A stretch of DNA of 64,000 nt from NCBI RefSeq assembly GCF_002915595.1, contig NZ_PQGG01000029.1, forward strand, positions 1-64,000, given 5' to 3'. The translations under genes were made by a program, and so were the position numbers. Source of the DNA: Zhongshania marina (GTDB lineage: Bacteria; Pseudomonadota; Gammaproteobacteria; Pseudomonadales; Spongiibacteraceae). The notes below the pieces were generated by a model. That model did not search any database. It had not been told where the DNA came from and saw only the letters and a program-made list of their open reading frames with translations. This document shows, in pieces, positions 8,204 to 16,942 of the stretch (position 1 is the first letter of the stretch; each line of letters starts with the position of its first letter).

Positions 8204-9674
8204 CACCGCCCTCTCGTACACTTCTCAACAGTTCATCAAGACTTGTTTGACCGGCTAGTACCAAGCGCCGCCCCTCACCCATTAATGAGGGCATATCATT
8301 GCCAACCTTACGTAGAATATCCTGTTCGCTGGCGCGATTATGAATCAGCTCCGCCACTTCGCGATCCACAACCAATAGTTCGTAAACCCCTTGACGCCCC
8401 TTGTAACCAGTATGCTGGCACTCATCGCAACCCGCCGCATTGTAGGCTTTTTGGCCTTCTAAGCTCGGATCGCCAAGTAAACGGGCTTCGGTTTTATCTA
8501 GGGTAATTTCGTGACGACAGTGCTGGCACAGCTTACGAACCAATCGTTGCGCGACCACTCCCTTTAAACTTGACGCAATCAAATACGGCTCTACACCGAT
8601 GTCGACCAAACGCGTTACCGCGCCAACAGCGGTATTGGTATGCAATGTCGAAAGAACCATATGGCCAGTTAGAGAGGCTTGCACAGCAATCTCCGCTGTC
8701 TCTTGGTCACGAACCTCACCCAGCATAACGACATCTGGATCTTGACGGAGAATAGCACGCAAACCCCGCGCAAAGGTCATTCCCACTTTGGTGTGAACCT
8801 GGGTCTGACCAATGCCGTCGATATCGTATTCCACCGGATCTTCAACAGTTAGAATATTGCGGCGACGGTCATTCAATGACATCAAGCCGGCGTAAAGCGT
8901 TGTGGTTTTACCCGAGCCTGTTGGCCCAGTTACCAGCAAAATTCCATTGGGCTGTTGCAATAAATCTTTCAGCGTTGCGAGGGTTTTTTCCGGCATGCCA
9001 AGCTGATTTATATCAATGCGCGCCGCTTGCTTGTCGAGCAAGCGCATAACGACACGCTCGCCGTAATTCGATGGAATCGTCGACACCCGCACATCCACCG
9101 AGCGTCCGGCTATGCGCAGCGACACGCGACCATCTTGCGGCACCCGCTTTTCGGCGATATCCAGTCGCGACATAACCTTAATCCGCGACACCAACAACGG
9201 CGCCAAACGCCGACTGGGGGTTAATACCTCTTGCAAAATCCCGTCAACACGCAAACGCACCGACATGGTTTTTTCATAGGTTTCGATATGAATATCCGAG
9301 GCATCCCGCTTCAGAGCTTCACCGAACAAGGCGTTGATCAAACGAATAACCGGCGCGTCGTCCTGGGCATCTAGCAAGTCTTGCGATTCGGGAATTTCTT
9401 CCGCTAGGCGATCAAGATCAACTTCGCTGGAAATATCCCCCATTGCCGACATCGCGTCGCCCTGTTGGCGCTGAAAGGTTTCATTGATCTTGTCCTGCAG
9501 GGTCTTTTCATCGCAGAGTTTTAAATTCACCTGCCCCGCAAGCACCCGCTGAACCTCGGCTACCGCAGAAGGAGGCGTTTCTTTGCAGCACAAAACATCG
9601 AAAGACCCATCGCTGCGGTCTTCGACTAAAACGCGATTACTACGCGCAAATGCATAACTTAGCGGCTGACTCAT
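8190..9674 (-). CDS. gspE: Type II secretion ATPase E
   Basis: GspE is the hexameric cytoplasmic ATPase that powers pseudopilus assembly. The 494-residue product has an N1E-like domain, then an ATPase core with Walker A GPTGSGKTTTL at about 250-260, Asp box LTVEDPVEYD, Walker B VVMLGEVRD near 315-323 and His box GHMVLSTLHTN. A zinc-binding tetracysteine motif (CX2C at 383/386, CX2C at 416/419) distinguishes GspE from PilT. It starts one base after the gspD stop. Confidence 0.96.
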   Translation of the reverse strand: MSQPLSYAFARSNRVLVEDRSDGSFDVLCCKETPPSAVAEVQRVLAGQVNLKLCDEKTLQDKINETFQRQQGDAMSAMGDISSEVDLDRLAEEIPESQDLLDAQDDAPVIRLINALFGEALKRDASDIHIETYEKTMSVRLRVDGILQEVLTPSRRLAPLLVSRIKVMSRLDIAEKRVPQDGRVSLRIAGRSVDVRVSTIPSNYGERVVMRLLDKQAARIDINQLGMPEKTLATLKDLLQQPNGILLVTGPTGSGKTTTLYAGLMSLNDRRRNILTVEDPVEYDIDGIGQTQVHTKVGMTFARGLRAILRQDPDVVMLGEVRDQETAEIAVQASLTGHMVLSTLHTNTAVGAVTRLVDIGVEPYLIASSLKGVVAQRLVRKLCQHCRHEITLDKTEARLLGDPSLEGQKAYNAAGCDECQHTGYKGRQGVYELLVVDREVAELIHNRASEQDILRKVGNDMPSLMGEGRRLVLAGQTSLDELLRSVREGGDAGL

Positions 9675-9675
9675 A

Positions 9676-11721
9676 TTATGGTGCGGCCGGTGCCGATGCT
9701 GGCGCTTTTAGTAATTTCTTTTCCACTGCCTCTTCAGCTGGCGTCATCGGCGGCGGCACAGGCTTACTCGGTAAAATCCCCGGAGGTGATGGGTCCATAC
9801 CGGCCCATTCAGGCAGCACCGCCATGTCGGTGAAGGGGAATAAATTTATGCCCTGCTCAGCCTTAACCAGCTGCTCAGCGCGAATATAATTGTATTTACG
9901 CGCGCTTAGCTCAGACAAGGTACTCTGATCTCGAACTATCGTCGGACGAATAAACACCATCAAATTCCGTTTCACTTTGCTGGTGCTATCTGAGCGGAAC
10001 AAACGACCCAGCAAGGGAATATCGCCCAGCAAAGGTACTTTTGCAGATTGCTCGGTCACCTGATCGTCAATCAAACCACCTAACACAATGGTTGCACCGT
10101 CGTTTACCAGCACGGCGGTTTTAATAGTTCGTTTATTCGTGATGACATCCGCAGCATCGGTAGACGGACTTAACGAAGACACCTCTTGCTCTATATTCAA
10201 CTGCACCGCATCACCCTCATTGATTTGCGGTGTAAATAGCAGCTTGATACCGACCTCTTGGCGGCTAATCGTTTGGAAGGGGTTGGCATTCGTTGAGCTA
10301 GCGGTAGAACCCGTCACCACAGGTATTTCCTGCCCCACCAATATCGACGCCTCTTCGTTGTCGAGGGTTAGCAGACTTGGTGTTGAAAGAATATTTGATT
10401 CGGTATCGCTGGAAAGCGCCGTCAATAAGGCGGCAAAACTAAAGGCACCCTCTTTGAGCTTACCAAGGCCAAAGGCTGCACCGCGAACCCCACTCAGCGC
10501 CGCCGCAGCCGCCTCTTCACCAGCGAGTAGGCTGACAACACCTGGTGTGCTGCCGCTACCGGATGCGCCACCACCAAAATTGATACCGCCGGCCGGCGTG
10601 TTCCCCGAAGAATCACCCTTAAACAACCACTGAACACCAAGCTCCTTGGCGCGGTTGTCCGACACTTCAATAATAATAGCTTCAACCAAGACCTGCGCGC
10701 GGCGTATATCTAGATCACCGATGACCGACTCTAAATTGTCAATAATGTGCGGGCTACCAGACATCACTATCGAGTTGGTTTGATCGTGGGCCTCAATATT
10801 AATCAGTGAAGAACTGGTGGAATTGCTGACCGCCTTACCGGCCTCTTCGCCCTTCACCAAGGTATCGCTAATACTTTTTAGTACCGGCGCAATATCCGCC
10901 GCCTTAGCGTATTTTAAATAGCGCACGCGAATATTCGACTGATTGCTAACTTCGCTGTCGAGATCTTTCACCAAGCGCCGCAGATAAGAGCGAGCGTCGT
11001 CATCGCCAAACAAAATCAGGGTATTGGTGCGAGGATCTGCTGCCACCACCGGCTTAGCCGCACCACGTTTACGGGTTTGCTGAGACAAGACCTTGGTGAG
11101 TATGCGCTCGACTTCTTCAGCTGAAGAATGCTCAAGTACAACGGTTTCCATCAGCTGGGTATCAACTGCGTTTACTGCATTTACAATAGACATAAGCCGC
11201 CGCACATTCGACTCGCGATCGGTGATCAAAATAATATTTGAATCCGCATAGCTGGTAATCACACCAACCTTATTGTCTACCAAGGGCCTTAATGACTTTA
11301 CCAATTCATCGGCATCTGCGTTTTGCAATTGAGCAATACGGGTAATAATTGACTCGCTGCGACCCATTGAGGAGCGATCAGACTGAACGCTAATACCCTC
11401 AATTTTTGCCGCTTGGTTGGGGATAACTTTTAATATGCCATCCCCTACTTCAATGGCTGAATAGCCTTCAACCCCTAATTGAAGCAAGAATATTTGGTAT
11501 AGCTCGTCGGCATCTAGCTTGCGGTGACTTTCGACACTAATTTTGCCCTTAACTCGACTGTCTACCACTATGGTTTTACCCGTCAATTTAGCGACGGTGT
11601 TTATAAACTCACCAATGTCGACATTCTGCATGTCTAGGTCAAAACGTTCCGCGAATACGCTGCCGGACAAAACGACGAAAAGCCCAAAGGCAAGACAGGA
11701 TTTACGCAATAAGAATTTCAT
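9676..11721 (-). CDS. gspD: Type II secretion secretin D
   Basis: GspD forms the outer-membrane secretin channel. The 681-residue product has a signal peptide ending near SGSVFA (about 24 residues), an N0 domain (RFDLDMQNVDIGEFI), repeated N1-N3 domains to about residue 310, and a C-terminal secretin domain with VPLLGDIPLLGRLF. A Gly/Ser-rich stretch interrupts the region near 375-390. The last 40 or so residues are Pro/Ala-rich. No pilotin gene (gspS/aspS) is recognised here. It overlaps gspC by four bases. Confidence 0.96.
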   Translation of the reverse strand: MKFLLRKSCLAFGLFVVLSGSVFAERFDLDMQNVDIGEFINTVAKLTGKTIVVDSRVKGKISVESHRKLDADELYQIFLLQLGVEGYSAIEVGDGILKVIPNQAAKIEGISVQSDRSSMGRSESIITRIAQLQNADADELVKSLRPLVDNKVGVITSYADSNIILITDRESNVRRLMSIVNAVNAVDTQLMETVVLEHSSAEEVERILTKVLSQQTRKRGAAKPVVAADPRTNTLILFGDDDARSYLRRLVKDLDSEVSNQSNIRVRYLKYAKAADIAPVLKSISDTLVKGEEAGKAVSNSTSSSLINIEAHDQTNSIVMSGSPHIIDNLESVIGDLDIRRAQVLVEAIIIEVSDNRAKELGVQWLFKGDSSGNTPAGGINFGGGASGSGSTPGVVSLLAGEEAAAAALSGVRGAAFGLGKLKEGAFSFAALLTALSSDTESNILSTPSLLTLDNEEASILVGQEIPVVTGSTASSTNANPFQTISRQEVGIKLLFTPQINEGDAVQLNIEQEVSSLSPSTDAADVITNKRTIKTAVLVNDGATIVLGGLIDDQVTEQSAKVPLLGDIPLLGRLFRSDSTSKVKRNLMVFIRPTIVRDQSTLSELSARKYNYIRAEQLVKAEQGINLFPFTDMAVLPEWAGMDPSPPGILPSKPVPPPMTPAEEAVEKKLLKAPASAPAAP

Positions 11722-12608
11722 ATATCAAATCTTTTGGTGAGTATGGTGTCGGCACGTTGAACCAGCAGTTCAAACGAGGTGGTATTTTGCATCAGTTTAA
11801 ATAATTCCTGCGGCTGCAAATCGGCAACGGACTGACCATTTACAGACAAAACAACATCGCCGGGCTCCAGTGACAACTGCTCAAACAGCCGTTTATCACG
11901 CCCCGGTTTAATCTCATAACCTAGTAATCGACCGCCTTCGTTAACCGGGTTGGCCGAAAAAAATCTAGCCAGCATCAACGGACTATTTTGCACAGTGTCA
12001 CGGGCATCGCCAATCAGAGAGCGAATCTCCGGGGTATTCAAATTAACGGTACTATTGTCATCAACACTCGGTGAAGCAGCACTGCTAATACCTGCGAGCC
12101 CTGCCTTCTTATCGAGTTCTATTTTTTCTCTTTTACGGTTATTTTCAATAATGATGTATTCGGGAAGTACCGCTAACAGGCGCACCGAACCGGGCACTTC
12201 AATTTTTTCACCAACGCTATAAGCCTTGGTTTTATTCGCATGACGCAGTACCGCCACACCTTTTTCATCATTGCCGGCCACTAAACCGATGACCGTAATT
12301 TTCAGGGTGCTGCGGCGAACTTCCTTTTCGGACTCTGTGGCTGCCACCTCACCCACTGGTGGCACTCCAAATAAAGGCACTCCAAGCAAGCTTTGAACAT
12401 CATAAGATGAGCCACTATTTCCCGTTGAGGAAATACTCTGACGGTCGTCCTTCACCACCGCGGAAGGTAAAGCCGGATCGCGAAGCCATGCTGATATTTG
12501 CCAGCACAAACCCGCCAAACACGCTAATAGTGCCGCCCACAGCAGCACGTTCACGAGATTCACTACGCGAGGAGGGAAAAACTTAATTAAGATGACAGAG
12601 CGATCCAC
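11718..12608 (-). CDS. gspC: Type II secretion system protein C
   Basis: GspC spans the inner membrane and contacts the secretin, helping to select substrates. The 296-residue product has a membrane segment near residues 18-40, an HR domain with GLVAGNDEKGVAVLRHANK, and a C-terminal PDZ domain (LSLEPGDVVLSVNGQSVADLQ). It starts with GTG at 12608 and no strong ribosome site is visible; a later GTG about 14 codons in is possible. It is the first gene of the gsp operon. A second GspC-like protein is encoded upstream at 13375-14166. Confidence 0.94.
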   Translation of the reverse strand: MDRSVILIKFFPPRVVNLVNVLLWAALLACLAGLCWQISAWLRDPALPSAVVKDDRQSISSTGNSGSSYDVQSLLGVPLFGVPPVGEVAATESEKEVRRSTLKITVIGLVAGNDEKGVAVLRHANKTKAYSVGEKIEVPGSVRLLAVLPEYIIIENNRKREKIELDKKAGLAGISSAASPSVDDNSTVNLNTPEIRSLIGDARDTVQNSPLMLARFFSANPVNEGGRLLGYEIKPGRDKRLFEQLSLEPGDVVLSVNGQSVADLQPQELFKLMQNTTSFELLVQRADTILTKRFDI

Positions 12609-12678
12609 GTCTCAGATTTACCCCAAAAATACCGCGAAGCGCCGAATGGTAGACGAACAGTATGACATTTTTCTTACC

Positions 12679-12724
12679 AAAATCGTGACCAGAGGCCAAA
12701 ATCCACTTTTGTGGTCACAATTTT
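12679..12724. promoter_or_regulatory. Long stem-loop upstream of gspC
   Basis: The arms aaaatcgtgacca (12679-12691) and tggtcacaatttt (12712-12724) pair with one mismatch, and inside them caaaa/ttttg extends the structure. It lies between the DUF3012 lipoprotein gene and gspC, both minus strand. It could terminate the upstream gene, form a leader structure, or be an operator for the gsp operon; the sequence does not decide. Confidence 0.45.
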
Positions 12725-12777
12725 GTCGTATCGAATTACCCGTACTGCCCCAATCCAGCGCCGGAATCGCAAGCGTT

Positions 12778-12948
12778 TTACTTAAATACACAGTGCTTTG
12801 CATAATCCAGTGATTCGTTGGCAGACCAATCACCCATATCTTTTTTATCCAAGCCTGCGCACCACGCCTCACTACCCACTTCGGGCGCGCATGCCGAGAC
12901 CATCAAAACCAAACTCAGCAGCCCAAACAATTTTATTGTTTTCATCAT
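12778..12948 (-). CDS. Small DUF3012 lipoprotein
   Basis: This 56-residue protein begins MMKTIKLFGLLSLVLMVSAC, a lipoprotein signal with lipobox VSAC, so Cys20 should be lipidated. The mature part (APEVGSEAWC, then DWSANESLDYAKHC) matches the pattern of DUF3012 proteins with two conserved Cys, a family of unknown function. A second ATG one codon in may be the real start. It lies 129 bases after the rubredoxin gene and 169 bases before gspC, same strand. Any link to the secretion system is unproven. Confidence 0.85.
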   Translation of the reverse strand: MMKTIKLFGLLSLVLMVSACAPEVGSEAWCAGLDKKDMGDWSANESLDYAKHCVFK

Positions 12949-13072
12949 GTTAACCCCAGCAATTAATCAATCTCCGAAGTGTAACAGAGGGCCGCAGAAT
13001 GAGGCACAGTGTCGCTACACTTTTCTGTAAAAAAGCGATTTACTCGGCACTCGCCCCATATTTTAGGCCAAT

Positions 13073-13246
13073 TCAGGCAGGAACCATGTCAAAATCAAAC
13101 TTGCTTATACCGCAATCAGGGCACTCCCAGTCCTCGGGAACATCAGCCCACAAGGTGCCTGCTGGAATTCCGTCGTCTGGCAAACCTTCAGCTTCGTCAT
13201 AGATAAAGCCGCAAATAACGCATTCCCACTTATTAAACTCGCTCAC
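13073..13246 (-). CDS. Rubredoxin
   Basis: Rubredoxin is a one-iron electron carrier. The 57-residue product has both CX2C-type pairs that bind iron, ECVICGFIYDEAEG and DWECPDCGISKFDF, with the family's usual spacing and length. It begins with GTG at 13246 behind a G-rich region (gtggggg). The electron partner is not visible here; elsewhere rubredoxins serve alkane hydroxylases and oxygen-stress enzymes. It lies 128 bases after the orphan gspC-like gene on the same strand. Confidence 0.93.
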   Translation of the reverse strand: MSEFNKWECVICGFIYDEAEGLPDDGIPAGTLWADVPEDWECPDCGISKFDFDMVPA

Positions 13247-13374
13247 AAACTGCCCCCACTTCCGTACCCATTAATGATATTGAATGCCCACCACAAGATG
13301 GCACCCCGCTTAAAGGCCCAAGTATACTACCGATTTCGCTACGGAAATATTAAGTAAATTCAATGATATGGCTT

Positions 13375-14166
13375 TTAATCTAAAGCTGTTGTCAGCGGCT
13401 CAAGGTCGAGCAACACAACTCTACGCTCCTGACCACGGGCCAAACTTATTGCCAAATAATTTACATCATCTAAATCTTCGTAGATTTGGGTAGGTGCATC
13501 ATAACGCGACAGGTCAACACCATTAAAAGCCAAAACCCGATCACCCGATTTAAGGCCAAGTGCGGCAAAAATCTGCTTATCTCGTCCCTCGGAGATAATA
13601 TATTCACGACCACTTACACCATCGACGACTTTTACATCTATCGCCCCAAGCAAAGAAAGCGGTCGATCATACAATCTGCGGCGATAATCAGACACCATGT
13701 GCCGTACATCAACATCCGCCCTTAAATCAACAACACGTGGTTTAATTTCTTGAGATTGCCCTTTTTGACTAATGTCTAGGCGCAAACTCATCGTTGCGGG
13801 CTGATCCAAGCCCCTCCGCTGCCACAGCAAAATATAGCTTCCGCAGTGGTCCAGCAATACCGCATCAAGCAAGATCCGACTTAGCTTTAAGCACGGCTCC
13901 GCCACTAAATCGCCCGCCAGAAATTGCCTCTCTTCACCGTCAATACTCATGAGGGCGTAATCATCTGCGCCCGCTGCAACTATTTTCTGTAGGCTAAGCT
14001 CGGTATACACATAGGGATCTTCGCCAAATGAATCAGCGTTCTCAGCATTAAAAATACGCGCCTCTTCGGTCGCCGCACGCATCACCGGAAAGCGATCTGC
14101 CAAGGCTAATATCACCCCAAAAGTTAAAACAGCATATGCCGCAGCCCGCAAAACCTTTAAAGCCAC
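13375..14166 (-). CDS. Orphan GspC-like PDZ protein
   Basis: The 263-residue protein has one N-terminal membrane segment (about residues 8-24), a central region with a GspC HR-like pattern (DAVLLDHCGSYILLWQRRG), and a C-terminal PDZ-like domain (LGLKSGDRVLAFNGVDLSRYD). This is the architecture of GspC, but the sequence clearly differs from the operon's own GspC. Known parallels are stand-alone GspC-like proteins with no assigned role. It lies upstream of rubredoxin, DUF3012 and gspC on one strand. It may be an alternative secretin partner or a diverged duplicate; function is not established. Confidence 0.7.
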   Translation of the reverse strand: MALKVLRAAAYAVLTFGVILALADRFPVMRAATEEARIFNAENADSFGEDPYVYTELSLQKIVAAGADDYALMSIDGEERQFLAGDLVAEPCLKLSRILLDAVLLDHCGSYILLWQRRGLDQPATMSLRLDISQKGQSQEIKPRVVDLRADVDVRHMVSDYRRRLYDRPLSLLGAIDVKVVDGVSGREYIISEGRDKQIFAALGLKSGDRVLAFNGVDLSRYDAPTQIYEDLDDVNYLAISLARGQERRVVLLDLEPLTTALD

Positions 14167-14279
14167 CCCTCACCCCTATCTGATAAATTTAACCGTCTAT
14201 ACCGACCCAACTAATAGATAAGCTAATCACACAGCGAGAGCTGCGTTACAATAGCTCTTTTGTTTCGTTGACCTCATTT

Positions 14280-15251
14280 ATGCAATTACATCTCGCGCCG
14301 ATGGAAGGCGTTGTAAACGCTCGTATGCGAGCGATGCTAACCGCCATTGGCGGCATAGACCGCTGTATTACCGAGTTTGTGCGAATAACTGACCAGCTGC
14401 TGCCCGCCAGAGTATTTCATCGCCTGTGCCCAGAGCTAGAACACGGCTGCAAAACTCCCTCAGGTACCCCCGTTTATATCCAGCTATTGGGTGGCGAACC
14501 AAATCCTATGGCGGAAAATGCAGCCAGAGCTGCCAGCCTAGGCGCTATTGGTATAGACACAAATTTTGGCTGCCCAGCAAAATGCGTCAATCGCCACCGC
14601 GGCGGCTCGGTACTGCTCGATGAACCGGAGCTACTCTACCAGATCATTAAATCCATGCGCAGCGCCGTTCCTAAATCAATACCTGTTACGGCCAAAATCA
14701 GACTTGGATTTAACGACGACAGCAAACTCATCGATATTGTTAGCGCCATCAGCGAAGCGGGAGCAGATGGCCTCACTATCCACGCCAGAACCAAAACCGA
14801 CGGCTATAAACCGCCGGCGCACTGGCACCAGCTGGCAAAAGTACATTCTTATATCGACGTACCCGTGATTGCCAATGGCGAAGTATGGAGCCCTAAGGAT
14901 TTTCTAGCCTGCCAGCAACAAAGTGGCTGCAGCGATGTCATGCTGGGACGCGGCCTACTCGCCCGCCCCGATCTCGCCTTAGAAATAAAATCGCTTGTAA
15001 AAGGAAATGCATATGAGCGCCAGCAATGGCCGCATATCCTTAATTTACTTGAGGCTTTATATGCAGATAGCGTAGCAAACTGCGCGCCACGCCATGTCGG
15101 AGGGCCGATAAAGCAGTGGCTAGGCTATTTGCGACGTGAGTACCCTCAAGCACAGCAGTTGTTCGAGCAGATTAAACGACTTAATACACCGGCAGATATT
15201 AGCGCCGCACTAGAAGATCATCGCGGCTACCAGACAGTAGCCGCAGCGTGA
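14280..15251 (+). CDS. dusC: tRNA-dihydrouridine synthase C
   Basis: DusC reduces a uridine (U16 in E. coli) in tRNA to dihydrouridine using FMN and NADPH. The ATG at 14280 is chosen because it gives MQLHLAPMEGVVNARMR, the usual DusC start. The protein (323 residues) shows the FMN-binding LAPMEG start, the catalytic Cys motif NFGCPAKCVNRHRGG, and IHARTKTDGYKPPAHW, which is typical of DusC rather than DusA or DusB. It is monocistronic and divergent from the GspC-like gene. Confidence 0.95.
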   Translation: MQLHLAPMEGVVNARMRAMLTAIGGIDRCITEFVRITDQLLPARVFHRLCPELEHGCKTPSGTPVYIQLLGGEPNPMAENAARAASLGAIGIDTNFGCPAKCVNRHRGGSVLLDEPELLYQIIKSMRSAVPKSIPVTAKIRLGFNDDSKLIDIVSAISEAGADGLTIHARTKTDGYKPPAHWHQLAKVHSYIDVPVIANGEVWSPKDFLACQQQSGCSDVMLGRGLLARPDLALEIKSLVKGNAYERQQWPHILNLLEALYADSVANCAPRHVGGPIKQWLGYLRREYPQAQQLFEQIKRLNTPADISAALEDHRGYQTVAAA

Positions 15252-15273
15252 TTGCCATTTCGCCGACGTAAAA

Positions 15274-15747
15274 TTAAGCCAGCTTTTTCTTAAGATAATT
15301 CAATTCGTCCAAGGCTCCGGTGTCGGTCTGGGAGAGAATGAATTTTTCAACCTTCCCGCCCACTAGGGGAATTTTTGCTTTGCAGCGATGCGAGACACTG
15401 TATTCACAGCCATCCGACGTTTCTAACAGAGAGATTTTAGCCGTCAACTCCACCGGCTGATTTCTAACATCAATGACTAGCGTGCCTTCCCAGCCTTTTT
15501 TACTGCGCTGCCACGACTCTTCAAATTCTAAAGTTTGTTTAGAACTAAAGATTTTTGCCAATACGGAGGGTAGTTCGCGCACTACTTCTCGGACCATATG
15601 AACTTTGGCAGCATTATCGTCTTCTTCAATATCACATTCCGCACTTAACTCACCAAGAGCAATGCTGCGCTCAACGCGAAAATCGGGGTCGCACAATACT
15701 GCCCACACTTCATCAAGACTATTTGCAAACTTGCAGGTAACCGTCAT
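15274..15747 (-). CDS. DUF2505 family protein
   Basis: The 157-residue protein matches the pattern of DUF2505, a family related to START/SRPBCC lipid-binding folds and common in lipid-metabolising bacteria. It has a mixed alpha/beta composition, a Trp-containing central strand (KKGWEGTLVIDV) and a C-terminal helix, and no signal peptide. It converges with dusC, leaving only 22 bases between them. Function is unknown; a role in binding a hydrophobic ligand is inferred from the fold family. Confidence 0.75.
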   Translation of the reverse strand: MTVTCKFANSLDEVWAVLCDPDFRVERSIALGELSAECDIEEDDNAAKVHMVREVVRELPSVLAKIFSSKQTLEFEESWQRSKKGWEGTLVIDVRNQPVELTAKISLLETSDGCEYSVSHRCKAKIPLVGGKVEKFILSQTDTGALDELNYLKKKLA

Positions 15748-15852
15748 TTTGTCGCCTCATCATTATTGTTATCGCGAATGCATTATTGCGCAGACGCTCG
15801 GCAAATATTAGCCCATAAAATGCTGTCGCTCTATGTCCGCGGAGCTACAAAC

Positions 15853-16263
15853 TTAGGGCTCAAATACAAAACGGTGCAAAAACATGCCCGCAAACATGGC
15901 CATAAGAAAAATAAAGAAACTTGGCACGCCGCTCAAAATCGCCACTAAAGCTGGGGCGGGACACAAGCCACTCAAAGCCCAACCGATACCGAATAACAAA
16001 GCGCCCAATATTAATTTAGCGTCTATATCTTTACGGGTAGGCAACGAAAATTGCTCAGCGTATTTTGGTGTGGCCATTTTAAATACAAAGAAGAACCCCG
16101 GCGTCGCAATAAGTAATGCCGTGCCCATCACCAAGGCCAAACTCGGGTCCCACGCGCCAGCAATATCCAAAAAATTTTGAACCTTGGCTGGATTTGCCAT
16201 TCCCGACACCGTAATGCCCGCGCCGAATAAAGCACCGGCCAGAACAATAAACCAGCGATTCAT
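15853..16263 (-). CDS. YeeE/YedE-type transporter subunit (DUF6691-like)
   Basis: The 136-residue membrane protein has about four hydrophobic segments and conserved motifs GITVSGMANPAKVQNFLD and GWALSGLCPAPAL, the latter with a conserved Cys. It resembles the second half of YeeE/YedE transporters, which move thiosulfate or other sulfur compounds. It overlaps the upstream half-transporter by four bases (ATGA), so the two probably form one transporter. No sulfur-transferase partner gene adjoins it. Confidence 0.88.
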   Translation of the reverse strand: MNRWFIVLAGALFGAGITVSGMANPAKVQNFLDIAGAWDPSLALVMGTALLIATPGFFFVFKMATPKYAEQFSLPTRKDIDAKLILGALLFGIGWALSGLCPAPALVAILSGVPSFFIFLMAMFAGMFLHRFVFEP

Positions 16264-16700
16264 ACGCCCTCTCCCAGTAGATGACGAATTACAAATACCG
16301 TCGCTGCACCGCTAGTCATAAATACCAGCGTGGCAACTACAGAGCGCATCGAGAAACGCGAAATTCCACACACCCCGTGCCCTGAGGTGCAACCGCCCCC
16401 CATTCGCGTCCCAACACCCACTAACAAACCTGCGAGCACGAGCATCGGCGTACTCGCAACACTGCTAACAGACTCTAATGCACCGCTGGATAACGCCGCC
16501 AGCAGCGCACCCAAAAATAAGCCCCCTAAAAAAATAAGACGCCAATTTCTCTCGTCACCATGCTCAAGCATGGCGCCGGCAACAATCCCCGAAATCCCCG
16601 CGATTCTGCCAACCGACCACATAAGTAATACCGCAGAGAGCCCTATGAGGGCACCGCCCACTATCGCTGAAATAGGGGTAAACGCCGTTTCTATCACCAT
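16260..16700 (-). CDS. YeeE/YedE-type transporter subunit
   Basis: This 146-residue membrane protein carries the hallmark RMGGGCTSGHGVCGISR, whose Cys residues are thought to handle sulfur in YeeE-type transporters. Four hydrophobic segments are visible. It is the first gene of a two-gene operon with the partner half at 15853-16263. A CsoR/CstR-like palindrome lies about 80 bases upstream, suggesting control by a persulfide- or metal-sensing repressor, which is not encoded nearby. Confidence 0.9.
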   Translation of the reverse strand: MVIETAFTPISAIVGGALIGLSAVLLMWSVGRIAGISGIVAGAMLEHGDERNWRLIFLGGLFLGALLAALSSGALESVSSVASTPMLVLAGLLVGVGTRMGGGCTSGHGVCGISRFSMRSVVATLVFMTSGAATVFVIRHLLGEGV

Positions 16701-16781
16701 TGCTGTGACACCTCTAATTGATAACTCACACCGTATTTCGAATCACATTTTGCAGCAAGAATAATCCTTTACCCACACAAA

Positions 16782-16801
16782 ATATACCCCCTAGGGTATA
16801 T
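16782..16801. promoter_or_regulatory. CsoR/CstR-like operator
   Basis: The 20-bp sequence atataccc-ccta-gggtatat is an inverted repeat with perfect 8-bp arms, resembling operators of the CsoR/CstR/FrmR family (TACCC...GGGTA core). It lies upstream of the yeeE-like pair, where CstR-type persulfide control would fit. The assignment is by pattern only. Confidence 0.6.
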
Positions 16802-16888
16802 TTAATTCAAGCATAAAATTGCGCAAGCAAAAATGAGCGCCTAAAAACTAAAAAAAGGGATCTCGCAGCAGAATACGCTGCAATTTTA

Positions 16889-16926
16889 CGCTGACGCCCG
16901 CATAAGAAATGATACGGGCGTCAGCG
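16889..16926 (-). terminator. Stem-loop after the patatin gene
   Basis: A perfect 12-bp GC-rich stem (cgctgacgcccg at 16889-16900, cgggcgtcagcg at 16915-16926) lies 17 bases after the patatin stop. The following bases on the minus strand (taaaatt) make only a weak U-run. Confidence 0.55.
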
Positions 16927-16942
16927 CCACAAAGCAGGACGC

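Noticed and set aside
12592-12813. Plus-strand open frame across the gspC upstream region
   Set aside because: It is antisense to the regulatory region and the DUF3012 gene end, has no ribosome site, and covers the hairpin at 12679-12724.
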